DNA of 64,000 nucleotides from Parasulfuritortus sp036391875 (GTDB lineage Bacteria; Pseudomonadota; Gammaproteobacteria; Burkholderiales; Thiobacillaceae): NCBI GenBank assembly GCA_036391875.1, contig DASVZA010000016.1, positions 62,001-126,000 of the forward strand. The letters run 5' to 3'. The notes below the pieces were generated by a model. The model saw nothing but the letters and a program-made list of their open reading frames with translations, had not been told where the DNA came from and ran no database searches. The translations under genes and the position numbers were made by a program. The first letter of the stretch is position 1; the number at the start of each line of letters is the position of its first letter. Shown here in pieces: positions 9,879 through 17,494 of this stretch.

Positions 9879-10393
9879 GGCCGTCCCCAGGCCAGGTGGA
9901 TGGTGAAGCGCACGACACTGTAGCCCGGGCCGTTCCGGATCTCGTGCTCGGCGAGCTCGGCGTTGCCGAAGCCGTCGACCTTTTCCAGCCGCGCCAGGAA
10001 GGCGGCCATGGCGTCGGCGTCCCGGGCCTCTGCGCGCAGCGTCGCCTGGCCGCTGCGCCCGTCCGCTTCCAGGGCGAGGTAGCCGATGTCGGGACCGCGT
10101 GCCCGATCCAGGTTCGTGATGAGGCTGGACCAGGGCAGGCCCAGGCGGCTGACGACGTCGGCCTCCTGATGCTGTGCCGCGGCCCTGGCCAGACCGGCCG
10201 CGCTTCGGCCGGCTGCCCGCACGCTCGAATGGGTGGCCGCCAGCCGCCGCTCAAGCAGCTGATGGCGCTGTTCGGCGGCCTGATAGTTCCATGCCGCCCA
10301 GCTGGCGGCCGCGAGCCCGAGCAGCAGGGCCAGCCAACCCGGGAGCGAGGCGCCCCCTGCCGGCCGCGAGAAATCGAAGCCGAGTGCGCTCAT
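9875..10393 (-). CDS. PilN/GspL-C-terminal-like inner-membrane protein
   Basis: 172 residues, start ATG overlapping the upstream stop (ATGA). A short cytoplasmic N-terminus (MSALGFDFSRP) is followed by a transmembrane helix (about 18-38) and a periplasmic helix with YQAAEQRHQLLERRLAA. A small alpha/beta domain contains ATLRAEARDADAMAAFLARL. This matches the PilN arrangement, where the cytoplasmic N-terminal peptide binds the actin-like PilM protein. Here the PilM-like protein is encoded immediately upstream. Family call by layout and gene order. Confidence 0.7.
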   Translation of the reverse strand: MSALGFDFSRPAGGASLPGWLALLLGLAAASWAAWNYQAAEQRHQLLERRLAATHSSVRAAGRSAAGLARAAAQHQEADVVSRLGLPWSSLITNLDRARGPDIGYLALEADGRSGQATLRAEARDADAMAAFLARLEKVDGFGNAELAEHEIRNGPGYSVVRFTIHLAWGRP

Positions 10394-11145
10394 GACAGCT
10401 TCGCCGCGCCGTGCAGCGCGACCGCATCGGGAAGCTCGTGCACCGTCCGTCCCTTGCTGCCCAGCATCTGCCATCGGCCTTCGACGCCGCCGACGTCGAG
10501 CCAGAGTTCGCCCCTGTGCTCGATGCCCTGGAGCAGCGATTCGCGCTTGATCATCCTGCCGAGCGAGCGGGCCGGATCGGCGTCGAGCTGGCGCTGGCGC
10601 AGGCCGACCGTCTCCCCGGCCTCGAGGCGCAACAGGCAGGCCATGCCGGGCTCGACCAGGGCATACCAGCCGGTGGCCTTGCGCAGCTCCTTGGCCCGCC
10701 GCTGGTAGGCGACCGTCAGCCAGGGCACGATGGCTTTCGATTTGACGCCGGCCTCGGCCAGCGTCCGGCCCAGGTCGTCCAGGTGGCGGCGCCGGATCGC
10801 GCAGACGGTGACCGGCCGCCCGGGGCGCTTCGCCTGCCAGCTGAGCCGCCAATCGCCGGCGCCATCCAGCGGCACCTTCAGCTTGTCCTCCAGCCAGGCC
10901 TGCATCTCTCTGCGGTTGAGCCAGACGGCCGGCGGCGGCAGCAGGAAGCAGCGCATGAAGTGCTGGGACAGGATGACCGAAGCGGCCCCCGGCGAGGACT
11001 GGGCGGCGAGCAGGCCGGCCAGGGCGGCGAGCCCGCCCTCCCAGCCGGCCTGGCCGCCCCAGGCCGAGTACGCTTCCTGGCGCTGCGCGACGGAGGCGCG
11101 CCCGGGCGACAGGGCGATGCGCAGCCTAGGCGACAGCAGTGACAC
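10390..11145 (-). CDS. PilM/GspL-cytoplasmic-like actin-fold protein
   Basis: 251 residues, GTG start lying 20 bases inside the end of gspE. No transmembrane segment. The protein is shorter than PilM (about 350 residues) and shows only a weak actin-like pattern (LLPPPAVWLNRREMQAWLED, ICAIRRRHLDDL-like region, GWYALVEPGMACLL). I place it as the cytoplasmic PilM/GspL-N-terminal equivalent because it sits between the ATPase and the PilN-like gene and lacks any membrane helix. The extensive overlap with gspE suggests translational coupling. A specific profile search would be needed to confirm the fold. Confidence 0.6.
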   Translation of the reverse strand: MSLLSPRLRIALSPGRASVAQRQEAYSAWGGQAGWEGGLAALAGLLAAQSSPGAASVILSQHFMRCFLLPPPAVWLNRREMQAWLEDKLKVPLDGAGDWRLSWQAKRPGRPVTVCAIRRRHLDDLGRTLAEAGVKSKAIVPWLTVAYQRRAKELRKATGWYALVEPGMACLLRLEAGETVGLRQRQLDADPARSLGRMIKRESLLQGIEHRGELWLDVGGVEGRWQMLGSKGRTVHELPDAVALHGAAKLS

Positions 11146-12799
11146 GGTTGACCTCCTGCAGGGTGGTTTCGCCCCGCCGCACCAGTTCCAGCGCCATCTG
11201 GCGCATGCTGCGCAGGCCGGTGCGGGAGGCCGCTTCCTTCACCTGCCGGATCGGCGCCCGGGTCACGATCAGTTCCCTGATCTCGTCGTCGAGCAGCATG
11301 ACCTCGGCGACGGCCTTGCGCCCCCGGTAGCCGGTACCGCGGCAATGGCCGCAGCCCTTGCCGGCCCGGAAGCCGAACTTGGCGGCCGCCTCGGGCGTCA
11401 GGCCGGAACTCGCCAGCACGCCCGGCGCCGGGACATAGGGCTCGGCGCAGTGCGGGCAATTGATGCGCACCAGGCGCTGGGCGAGGATGCCGTTCAACGC
11501 GGTGACGAAGCTGTACGGATCGACCCCCATGTGCATGAAGCGGCCGATCACGTCGAATACGTTGTTGGCGTGCACCGTGGTGAACACCAGGTGCCCGGTA
11601 AGCGCCGACTGGACCGCGATCTGCGCCGTCTCCAGGTCGCGGATCTCGCCCACCATGATCTTGTCCGGGTCGTGGCGCAGGATGGAGCGCAGGCCGCGGG
11701 CGAAGGTGAGGCCCTTCTTCTCGTTGACCGGGATCTGGAGCACGCCCGGCAGCTGGTATTCGACCGGATCCTCGATCGTGACGATCTTGTTCTGGCCGTC
11801 GTTGATCTCGGAAATGGCGGCATAGAGCGTGGTCGTCTTGCCGCTCCCGGTCGGGCCGGTGACGAGGATCATGCCGTAGGGTTCGTTCGACAGTTGGCGC
11901 AGCTTGGCCAGGCTGACCGGATCGCAGCCCAGCTGGTCGAGATTGATGCCGCGCATGCCGTCCGCCAGCTGGCGCCGGTCGAGCACGCGCAGCACGGCGT
12001 CCTCGCCGAACACGCCGGGCATGATCGAGACCCGCAGGTCGATGTCGCGGTCACGCAGGCGGACCTTGAAACGGCCGTCCTGGGGCACCCGGCGTTCGGC
12101 GATGTCGAGTTCGGCCATGACCTTGACTCGCGAGATGACCTGCTCCGCCAGCTCCCGGCCGGTCGGCCGCGCCACCGTGTTCAGCACCCCGTCGATCCGG
12201 TAGCGGATCGCCAGACCCTGGGCATCGTTCTCCAGATGGATGTCCGACGTTCCGCTGGACAGCGCGTCGTACAGCGTCGAGTGGACCAGCTTCACCACCG
12301 GCGAGGAATCGGCATCGATCGCCAGGAGCGACAGTTCCTGGATCTGCTCGTGGGCGGCGCCTTCCGCCGTCGACGTCGCCAATCGGTCCATCGCCCGCAT
12401 GCCTTCCCCGATCTGGTGCAGCCACGCCCCGAGATCCTCCGGCGAGGCCAGGGCCACGCCGAACGGCGCGGCGATGCGGTGTTCGGCCCAGTCCAGCAGA
12501 TACGGATCGAGCGGATCGGTGATCACCAGCCACAAGCGTCCCTTCGGATCGCGGCAGGCGACCGCCTCGCGCTCGATGGCGACGCCGTAGGGCACCAGGT
12601 CGAAGACCGGCTCCAGGTTCCGCAAGCCGGCCATGTCGACGGCGGGATAGGCGAACGCTTCGGCCAGCATGCCCAGGAAGGCCGCCGGCGCCAGGCCGAG
12701 GGTGTCCCTCAGCCAGCCGAGCGCGCCTTCTTCCCCGGCCTGCTGGCGCGCCTCGCGCACCAGGTCGGCGCCCAGGCAGAGGGACACGGGGGCATTCAA
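11126..12799 (-). CDS. gspE: Type II secretion/pilus assembly ATPase GspE-like
   Basis: 557 residues if it starts at the TTG at 12799, which overlaps the gspF stop as TTGA; a GTG at 12787 is the alternative, and no ATG is suitably placed. The N-terminal third is a GspE-type N1/N2 region (LRNLEPVFDLVPYGVAIERE). The motor domain has Walker A GPTGSGKTTT, the Asp box/Walker B DPDKIMVGEIRDLETA, the His box TGHLVFTTVHANN, and a tetracysteine zinc site (CPHC ... CGHC) near the C-terminus as in GspE and PilB. It is the cytoplasmic hexameric motor that drives pseudopilus extension. The rare TTG start may set a low level of synthesis. Confidence 0.92.
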   Translation of the reverse strand: MNAPVSLCLGADLVREARQQAGEEGALGWLRDTLGLAPAAFLGMLAEAFAYPAVDMAGLRNLEPVFDLVPYGVAIEREAVACRDPKGRLWLVITDPLDPYLLDWAEHRIAAPFGVALASPEDLGAWLHQIGEGMRAMDRLATSTAEGAAHEQIQELSLLAIDADSSPVVKLVHSTLYDALSSGTSDIHLENDAQGLAIRYRIDGVLNTVARPTGRELAEQVISRVKVMAELDIAERRVPQDGRFKVRLRDRDIDLRVSIMPGVFGEDAVLRVLDRRQLADGMRGINLDQLGCDPVSLAKLRQLSNEPYGMILVTGPTGSGKTTTLYAAISEINDGQNKIVTIEDPVEYQLPGVLQIPVNEKKGLTFARGLRSILRHDPDKIMVGEIRDLETAQIAVQSALTGHLVFTTVHANNVFDVIGRFMHMGVDPYSFVTALNGILAQRLVRINCPHCAEPYVPAPGVLASSGLTPEAAAKFGFRAGKGCGHCRGTGYRGRKAVAEVMLLDDEIRELIVTRAPIRQVKEAASRTGLRSMRQMALELVRRGETTLQEVNRVTAVA

Positions 12800-13983
12800 T
12801 TCAGGCTCCCCGCCAGGTCGAAGATCGGGATGTAGAGCAGGACCAGTATTCCACCGATCAGCAGTCCGATGAACAGCATCAGCAGCGGCTCGAACAGGCG
12901 CGCGAACCATTCCAGCGCACGCGCGATCTCGTCGTCGTAGAAGGCGGCGATCGACTCCATCATCTCGCCCATCCGACCGCTCTTCTCGCCGACCCTGAGC
13001 ATGCGCGCCGCGACCGGGGTCGTCAGCCCGGCCGACTCCAGCGACCTCGAAATCGGCTGGCCTTCGCCGATATGGCCGGCCGCGCCGTGCAGCTTGCGGC
13101 GCAGGTCGCGGCCCAGCAATCCGTCGGCCATGCCGAGTGCCGTCACCAGGGCGATGCCGCCCGACAACAGCATACCGACCGTGCGATAGAAGCGGGCCAG
13201 CTGGAAGATGTGCAGGCGCTTCCCGAGCGTCGGGATGCGCCACAGCTGCTTGGCGAGCCAGGCCTGCACTCGCGCCATCTTCAGCAGGCCGAACACGGCC
13301 CCGCCCGACACCGCAGCGACCAGCGAGAGTTCCGGCGCGTGATCGGCGATGAAGGTGCCCGACGCCATCAGCACGCGCGACGCCATCGGCAGCCGTTCGG
13401 TGTTGCCTTCGTAGACGAGCGAGAAGCGCGGGACCACGTAGACCATCAGGAACAGCGCCACCAGACAGCCCAGGGCGAGCAGCAGCAGCGGATAGATCGC
13501 GGCACCGATCAACTTCTTGCGCGCCAGCTCGACCTGCTCCTCGTAGCTGATGTAGCGCGCCAGCCCTTGCTGCAGGTCGCTGGTCTTCTCCGAAGCGCGG
13601 ATCGTGGCCACGAACAGGGGCGGGAAGTACTCGCCCTGCTCCGCGACCGCGGCCGAGAACGGCTCGCCTTCGTGCAGGCTGCGCAATACCCGGCCCAGGA
13701 CGGTCTTGGCTTCGGGATGCTCCTCCTTCTCCTCGAGCGTCTGCAGCGCCTCGACCAGCGACAGGCCGCTGGCCAGCAAGGCCAGCAGTTCCTTGCCGAA
13801 CAGGATCAGCGGGAAACGGTAGCGCTGCCTGGACAAGCCCAGCCGCCGTCTGGCGTGCACGGCCAGGACGGTGACACCCTTATGCTGGCGACGGGCCTGG
13901 TCGGCCGCCTGTTCGGCGCGGGCGGCGTCGACCAGGATGCGCCTCCGCCCGGCATCGGTGAGGACCGTGACTTCGTAGCGCAT
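12796..13983 (-). CDS. gspF: Inner-membrane platform protein GspF-like
   Basis: 395 residues with the family's usual length and duplicated T2SSF domains. The first domain (about 65-190) contains FGKELLALLASGLSLVEALQ and the second (about 270-390) FYRTVGMLLSGGIALVTALG. Three hydrophobic helices are seen near 165-190, 215-245 and 365-390, the usual GspF/PilC topology. The protein recruits GspE to the membrane and lies at the base of the pseudopilus. Its start is three bases after the gspG stop. Confidence 0.92.
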   Translation of the reverse strand: MRYEVTVLTDAGRRRILVDAARAEQAADQARRQHKGVTVLAVHARRRLGLSRQRYRFPLILFGKELLALLASGLSLVEALQTLEEKEEHPEAKTVLGRVLRSLHEGEPFSAAVAEQGEYFPPLFVATIRASEKTSDLQQGLARYISYEEQVELARKKLIGAAIYPLLLLALGCLVALFLMVYVVPRFSLVYEGNTERLPMASRVLMASGTFIADHAPELSLVAAVSGGAVFGLLKMARVQAWLAKQLWRIPTLGKRLHIFQLARFYRTVGMLLSGGIALVTALGMADGLLGRDLRRKLHGAAGHIGEGQPISRSLESAGLTTPVAARMLRVGEKSGRMGEMMESIAAFYDDEIARALEWFARLFEPLLMLFIGLLIGGILVLLYIPIFDLAGSLN

Positions 13984-13986
13984 GGC

Positions 13987-14403
13987 TCACCAGTTCCGTA
14001 TCGCGGGGGGGGTGTCGGCCGTGCCTGCCTGGCCGTCCTCGCCCAGGGAATAAAGATCGAAATCGCCGTGCTCTCCCGGCATGCGGTATTGATAGGGGTG
14101 GCCCCACGGGTCGTCCGGCACCGCTTTTTTCAGATAGGGCCCGGCCCAGCGCGTTTCACCCGGCGGCATGCTGTCCAGTGCCGCGAGGCCCTGCGCCGTG
14201 GTCGGGTAATGGCCGACGTCAAGCCGGTATTGGTCGAGGGCGTCCCCCAGCCCCTTGATCTGGGCCCGGGCCACCTTGACCTCCGACTTGCCGATCTGGG
14301 AGAAATATCTCGGGGCGACGTAGCCGACCAGCAGGCCGATGATCACCAGGACCACCAGCAGTTCGAGGAGGGTGAAACCCTTGCCTCTTGCTCGCGCCAT
14401 CAT
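13987..14403 (-). CDS. gspG: Major pseudopilin GspG
   Basis: 138 residues from the ATG at 14403, chosen because AAAGGA lies nine bases upstream; the open frame extends eight codons further but would place that ribosome-binding site inside the gene. The leader MMARARGKG is cleaved before FTLLELLVVLVIIGLLVGYV, with Glu5. The body carries the GspG hallmarks DQYRLDVGHYPTTAQGLAAL, GPYLKKAVPDDPWGHPYQY and the C-terminal calcium-loop motif FDLYSLGEDGQ. It should form the main shaft of the pseudopilus. It is the first gene of the eleven-gene secretion operon and lies 119 bases downstream of the nine-heme cytochrome gene on the same strand. Confidence 0.93.
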   Translation of the reverse strand: MMARARGKGFTLLELLVVLVIIGLLVGYVAPRYFSQIGKSEVKVARAQIKGLGDALDQYRLDVGHYPTTAQGLAALDSMPPGETRWAGPYLKKAVPDDPWGHPYQYRMPGEHGDFDLYSLGEDGQAGTADTPPAIRNW

Positions 14404-14466
14404 GTTTCCATGTCCTTTCACATCCAAAGAGACAAAGCAGCCGCCATCGAGGCCCGGAGGCTTCGA

Positions 14467-14499
14467 GAGGCCGACGCGGATTCGCTCCGCGCCGGCCTC
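14467..14499 (-). other. Strong intercistronic hairpin between cytochrome gene and gspG
   Basis: GAGGCCG-A-CGCGGA and TCCGCG-C-CGGCCTC form a 13-bp stem with one mismatch around a five-base loop. It sits in the 119-base gap downstream of the cytochrome stop and upstream of the gspG ribosome-binding site. No U-run follows on the minus strand, so it looks more like an mRNA 3'-end stabiliser or partial terminator that sets the cytochrome-to-secretion expression ratio. The promoter of the secretion operon has not been located. Confidence 0.45.
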
Positions 14500-14522
14500 C
14501 TTCGGTCACGTGTCAGCCCGGC

Positions 14523-16697
14523 TCAACCGCCGTTAGGGCCGTTGTGGCAGTCGTAGCAGTTCATCTGGTGGCCGGCCGCGAAGGTCTTGGTCCCGTTCTC
14601 CACGGTGAAGGTGCGCGACACCTTCAGTTCCGACAGCACCGAACCGCGGTAGTCGGCGCCGTGGCAGTAGGCGCAGGTCGTCTTGTTGCTCTTGGCATAG
14701 GACTCGTGCGACTTCACCCAGGCCTGGCCGACGGTGTGCATGCCGTGCGGTCCGCCGTTGTTGGTCGTGGGAACCGTCTGGTGGCAGGCGGTGCACTCGG
14801 CGATGGTGCCGGAATGACCCTGGACGTCGTTGGCCAGGATGTTGTCGTTGACGGTCGAGGTCGGGTACACGGCATGGGTCGCACCATGGCAGGCTTCGCA
14901 CTGCAGACCACCGTGGCCGGCACTGAAGCGATACAGCGAGTACGGTGCCTGCGGCGCGTTGGCGTTGGTAGCGAACGTGGCATCGGTCCAGACCTTGAGG
15001 GCGCCGCTGCTGTCGACCGCCGAAGTCTCCCGGGTGTCGTCATGGTGGCAGGACTGGCAGTTGGGCTCGTCGAGCCAGCCGACGCGGCCCGCCTTGCCGA
15101 CGTTGCTCATGACGCCGTGGCAGCTCTGGCATTGCATCAGCTGGTTGCCGTTCGCATCCACCGCGCTGCCCATCGCGCCGCGCAGGCACTTGGTCTGCGA
15201 GCCGGGGTGGCACTGGTAGCAGGAATTGCGGTTGGTCACGCTGTCCATCTTGGTGCCGGTCGCCGGATCGATCACGCTCGCATGATGGCTGTGAACGGCC
15301 TGGGTCAGCGGCTCCACGCCAGCGGCACCGGCCGTTCCCAGCGCATTTGAGCTATGGCAGGAGGCGCACAGCACCGGGGTTCCCGAGAGCACCGTCGCCA
15401 GCAGGCCGGAAGACGAATAGTTCGAGGTCTTGAGCGCCGCCTGGTAGGTTGCATCCTGGGCCTGCTTCTCGTCATGCAGCTGCAGGATGTTCTTCTTCCA
15501 GGCGATTTCCGGGTTCGGATCGGTGATCCAGCCCGCCTTGGGCATGGCCGCGGTGTTGGTCGAGCTGGGCGCGTGGCAGCTGGCGCAGCTCATCTCGTCC
15601 GAGACGGGCAGCACCACGCGGGCCTGCGCCAGCACGTTGCCGGCACTGTCCCGTGCCACGACCTTGACCATGGGGTAGTAGTTCGTGTTCATCGAGTCGT
15701 CGTACGGCGTCATCGGGATGGCCGTCGCCTCGAACCAGTTCTCGGTGGCGTTGTAGGCCATCGGGTTCGGGGTGAGCGACGTCACCTTGTTGCCGGTCAG
15801 GCCGACGTCCGGCGCCGGATTGAGACCGAACAGCTTCTGGACGTATTGCCAGAAGTTGGTCTTCGTGGAGGAGATGGTGTTGAGCGAACCGGTCGTCGGA
15901 TCGGCCAGCGACTCGTAGGTCAGCGTCACGCCCGACGTCACCAGCTTGTTGGTGGCGGTATTGATCAGCTGTGCGTGCAGGTTGTTGTACGGCGGCAGGA
16001 TCGAGAACACCGAATAGTCCTTGCCGTCCATGCAATGCATACCCAGGTCGTTCCAGGCCAGCAAGGTATAGGCGCTGGCCGACGTCGGCGGCGTCGAGCT
16101 GACGGTCACGCCGATCGTGATGGAGTACTTCGAATCGCTCACCGTGATCTGGGTCGTGCCCGCGCTCTTGCCCGTCACCGTCAGGGTCGTGCCGCTCAGC
16201 GTCGCCGTCGCGATGGCGGTATTGGCCACCTTGGCCGAGATCGTGCCCGAGGCATTGAGGATGGAGACCGTTGCAGTCTGTCCCGGGGTGAGGCTCACCG
16301 CCATCGGACTGGCCGAAAGCACCGGTACCGGCACGCTGCCGACCACGGTCACCGAAACCTTGACCGCTGTATTGCGGGAATCGTAGATGCTCAGCGTGGT
16401 CGAGCCGACCGACCTGGCGGTCACGGTCACCGACGTACCGGAAACCGAAGCCGTGGCGACCTTGGTGCTCGCCACCGAGACGCGCACCGTCCCGACGGCA
16501 TTCGATACCTTGACAGTCGCATGCTGCCCGACCGCGAGCTGCAGGCTGGTCGGACTGACGGCAAGCGCGCTGCCCGAGCCCTCTTCGGACGAACTCCGGG
16601 TTCTGTAATGATGGGAACCTTCCGCCAACGCTGCGGTACTGATCAAGAAAGGCAACAGCCACGTCAGTAGCCACCGGAACGCATATAACCTACCCAT
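14523..16697 (-). CDS. Exported nine-heme c-type cytochrome with two Ig-like (BIG2-type) repeats
   Basis: 724 residues, ATG preceded by GAGGAGAG. A signal peptide ends near residue 25 (ISTAALA|E). Residues 43-118 and 128-200 are two repeats of a bacterial Ig-like fold, each with the pattern LxVSPxxxxLxxGQ...ATxSVxGTxVTVTxxSxG. A central domain (about 205-365) has LLAWNDLGMHCMDGKDYS and ILPPYNNLHAQL. The C-terminal half carries nine CxxCH heme-binding motifs, starting at about residues 371, 444, 493, 523, 547, 600, 635, 675 and 714. No transmembrane anchor or lipobox is seen, so the protein is periplasmic or secreted. Ig-like repeats suggest surface display or contact with solids. It lies between a secretion operon and a divergent two-component system and is a candidate substrate of that system. 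Its exact redox partner is unknown. Confidence 0.93.
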   Translation of the reverse strand: MGRLYAFRWLLTWLLPFLISTAALAEGSHHYRTRSSSEEGSGSALAVSPTSLQLAVGQHATVKVSNAVGTVRVSVASTKVATASVSGTSVTVTARSVGSTTLSIYDSRNTAVKVSVTVVGSVPVPVLSASPMAVSLTPGQTATVSILNASGTISAKVANTAIATATLSGTTLTVTGKSAGTTQITVSDSKYSITIGVTVSSTPPTSASAYTLLAWNDLGMHCMDGKDYSVFSILPPYNNLHAQLINTATNKLVTSGVTLTYESLADPTTGSLNTISSTKTNFWQYVQKLFGLNPAPDVGLTGNKVTSLTPNPMAYNATENWFEATAIPMTPYDDSMNTNYYPMVKVVARDSAGNVLAQARVVLPVSDEMSCASCHAPSSTNTAAMPKAGWITDPNPEIAWKKNILQLHDEKQAQDATYQAALKTSNYSSSGLLATVLSGTPVLCASCHSSNALGTAGAAGVEPLTQAVHSHHASVIDPATGTKMDSVTNRNSCYQCHPGSQTKCLRGAMGSAVDANGNQLMQCQSCHGVMSNVGKAGRVGWLDEPNCQSCHHDDTRETSAVDSSGALKVWTDATFATNANAPQAPYSLYRFSAGHGGLQCEACHGATHAVYPTSTVNDNILANDVQGHSGTIAECTACHQTVPTTNNGGPHGMHTVGQAWVKSHESYAKSNKTTCAYCHGADYRGSVLSELKVSRTFTVENGTKTFAAGHQMNCYDCHNGPNGG

Positions 16698-16784
16698 TTT
16701 TTCTCTCCTCGGAGCTGGCTGAAATCAGCGGGAAATCCAGGCACAACAATCAAAAAAGTTGTGATGTAATGCTGTACCCATGAC

Positions 16785-16823
16785 CTTAGTGGGGCATTAA
16801 TCCAAGCTTAAAAAAACCTTAAG
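16785..16823. promoter_or_regulatory. Four 11-bp-phased TTAA-type half-sites (probable response-regulator operator)
   Basis: The hexamers CTTAGT (16785), ATTAAT (16796), CTTAAA (16807) and CTTAAG (16818) start exactly 11 bases apart, each separated by five bases. This CTTAA-N5/6-CTTAA arrangement is the known style of PmrA/QseB-type OmpR-family boxes, two half-sites per dimer. It lies in the divergent region between the nine-heme cytochrome gene and the OmpR-type regulator gene, ending 11 bases before the regulator ATG. Autoregulation and control of the cytochrome are inferred. Confidence 0.65.
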
Positions 16824-16834
16824 AAAGGATGGGT

Positions 16835-17494
16835 ATGCGCATATTGATCGTCGAGGACGACCCCCATCTGGGCGACGGACTGAAAAGCGGCCTACAGTCG
16901 ATCGGCTTCAGTACCGACTGGATGCGGGATGGGCCTTCGGCCTGGCATGCCCTGGCCGCCGAGGATTACTCGGCAATGGTTCTCGACCTGGGCCTGCCCC
17001 TGGAGGATGGCTCACACCTGCTCTCCAGATTGCGCAGCAACGGGAAGAACCTGCCGGTCCTGATCCTGACCGCCCGCGACGCCATCGCCGACAAGCTCGC
17101 CGGCTTCAACGCCGGCGCGGACGACTACGTGGTCAAGCCGGTCGACATGGAGGAGTTGGCGGCCCGCCTGCACGCCCTGATCCGCCGGGCGCGGGGCCAG
17201 GCCAGCACCCGGCTGGTCGCGGGCCGGATCGAACTGGACACCCATGCCCGCCGGGTCTGGCTTGCCGGGAAGCCGGTCAACGTTTCGGCCCGCGAATTCG
17301 CCCTGCTCGAGAAGCTGATGACCAACAGCGGACGGGTGCTGTCGAAGGCCCAGTTGGAAGCCAGCCTTTACGGCTGGGGCGAAGGCGTCGAAAGCAACAC
17401 GGTCGAGGTCCACATCCACCACCTGCGGCGCAAGCTCGGCAGCGACGCGATCCTGACCCTGAGAGGCATCGGCTACATGATCGAGGAGTCTTGA
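16835..17494 (+). CDS. OmpR/QseB-family DNA-binding response regulator
   Basis: 219 residues from the ATG at 16835, selected because AAAGGA lies six bases upstream; the in-frame ATG at 16829 overlaps that sequence. Receiver domain with acidic residues ED/DD at 7-9, phospho-acceptor D51 in MVLDLGLP, T in LTARD and K in VVKPVD. The C-terminal winged-helix domain (about 125-219) has FALLEKLMTNSGRVLSKAQLE and NTVEVHIHHLRRKLG. It is of the QseB/TctD type. The stop overlaps the kinase start (TGATG). Phased TTAA repeats in its leader suggest autoregulation and control of the divergent cytochrome gene. Confidence 0.93.
   Translation: MRILIVEDDPHLGDGLKSGLQSIGFSTDWMRDGPSAWHALAAEDYSAMVLDLGLPLEDGSHLLSRLRSNGKNLPVLILTARDAIADKLAGFNAGADDYVVKPVDMEELAARLHALIRRARGQASTRLVAGRIELDTHARRVWLAGKPVNVSAREFALLEKLMTNSGRVLSKAQLEASLYGWGEGVESNTVEVHIHHLRRKLGSDAILTLRGIGYMIEES

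Noticed and set aside
10730..12835. Plus-strand frame of about 700 codons opposite gspE and the PilM-like gene
   Set aside because: The minus strand encodes clear GspE motifs (Walker A and zinc site). The plus frame shows no domain and arises from high third-position GC.
14404..14427. Longer gspG start giving eight extra residues
   Set aside because: The AAAGGA ribosome-binding site would then lie inside the gene, and the leader would be unusually long. The ATG at 14403 is better placed.
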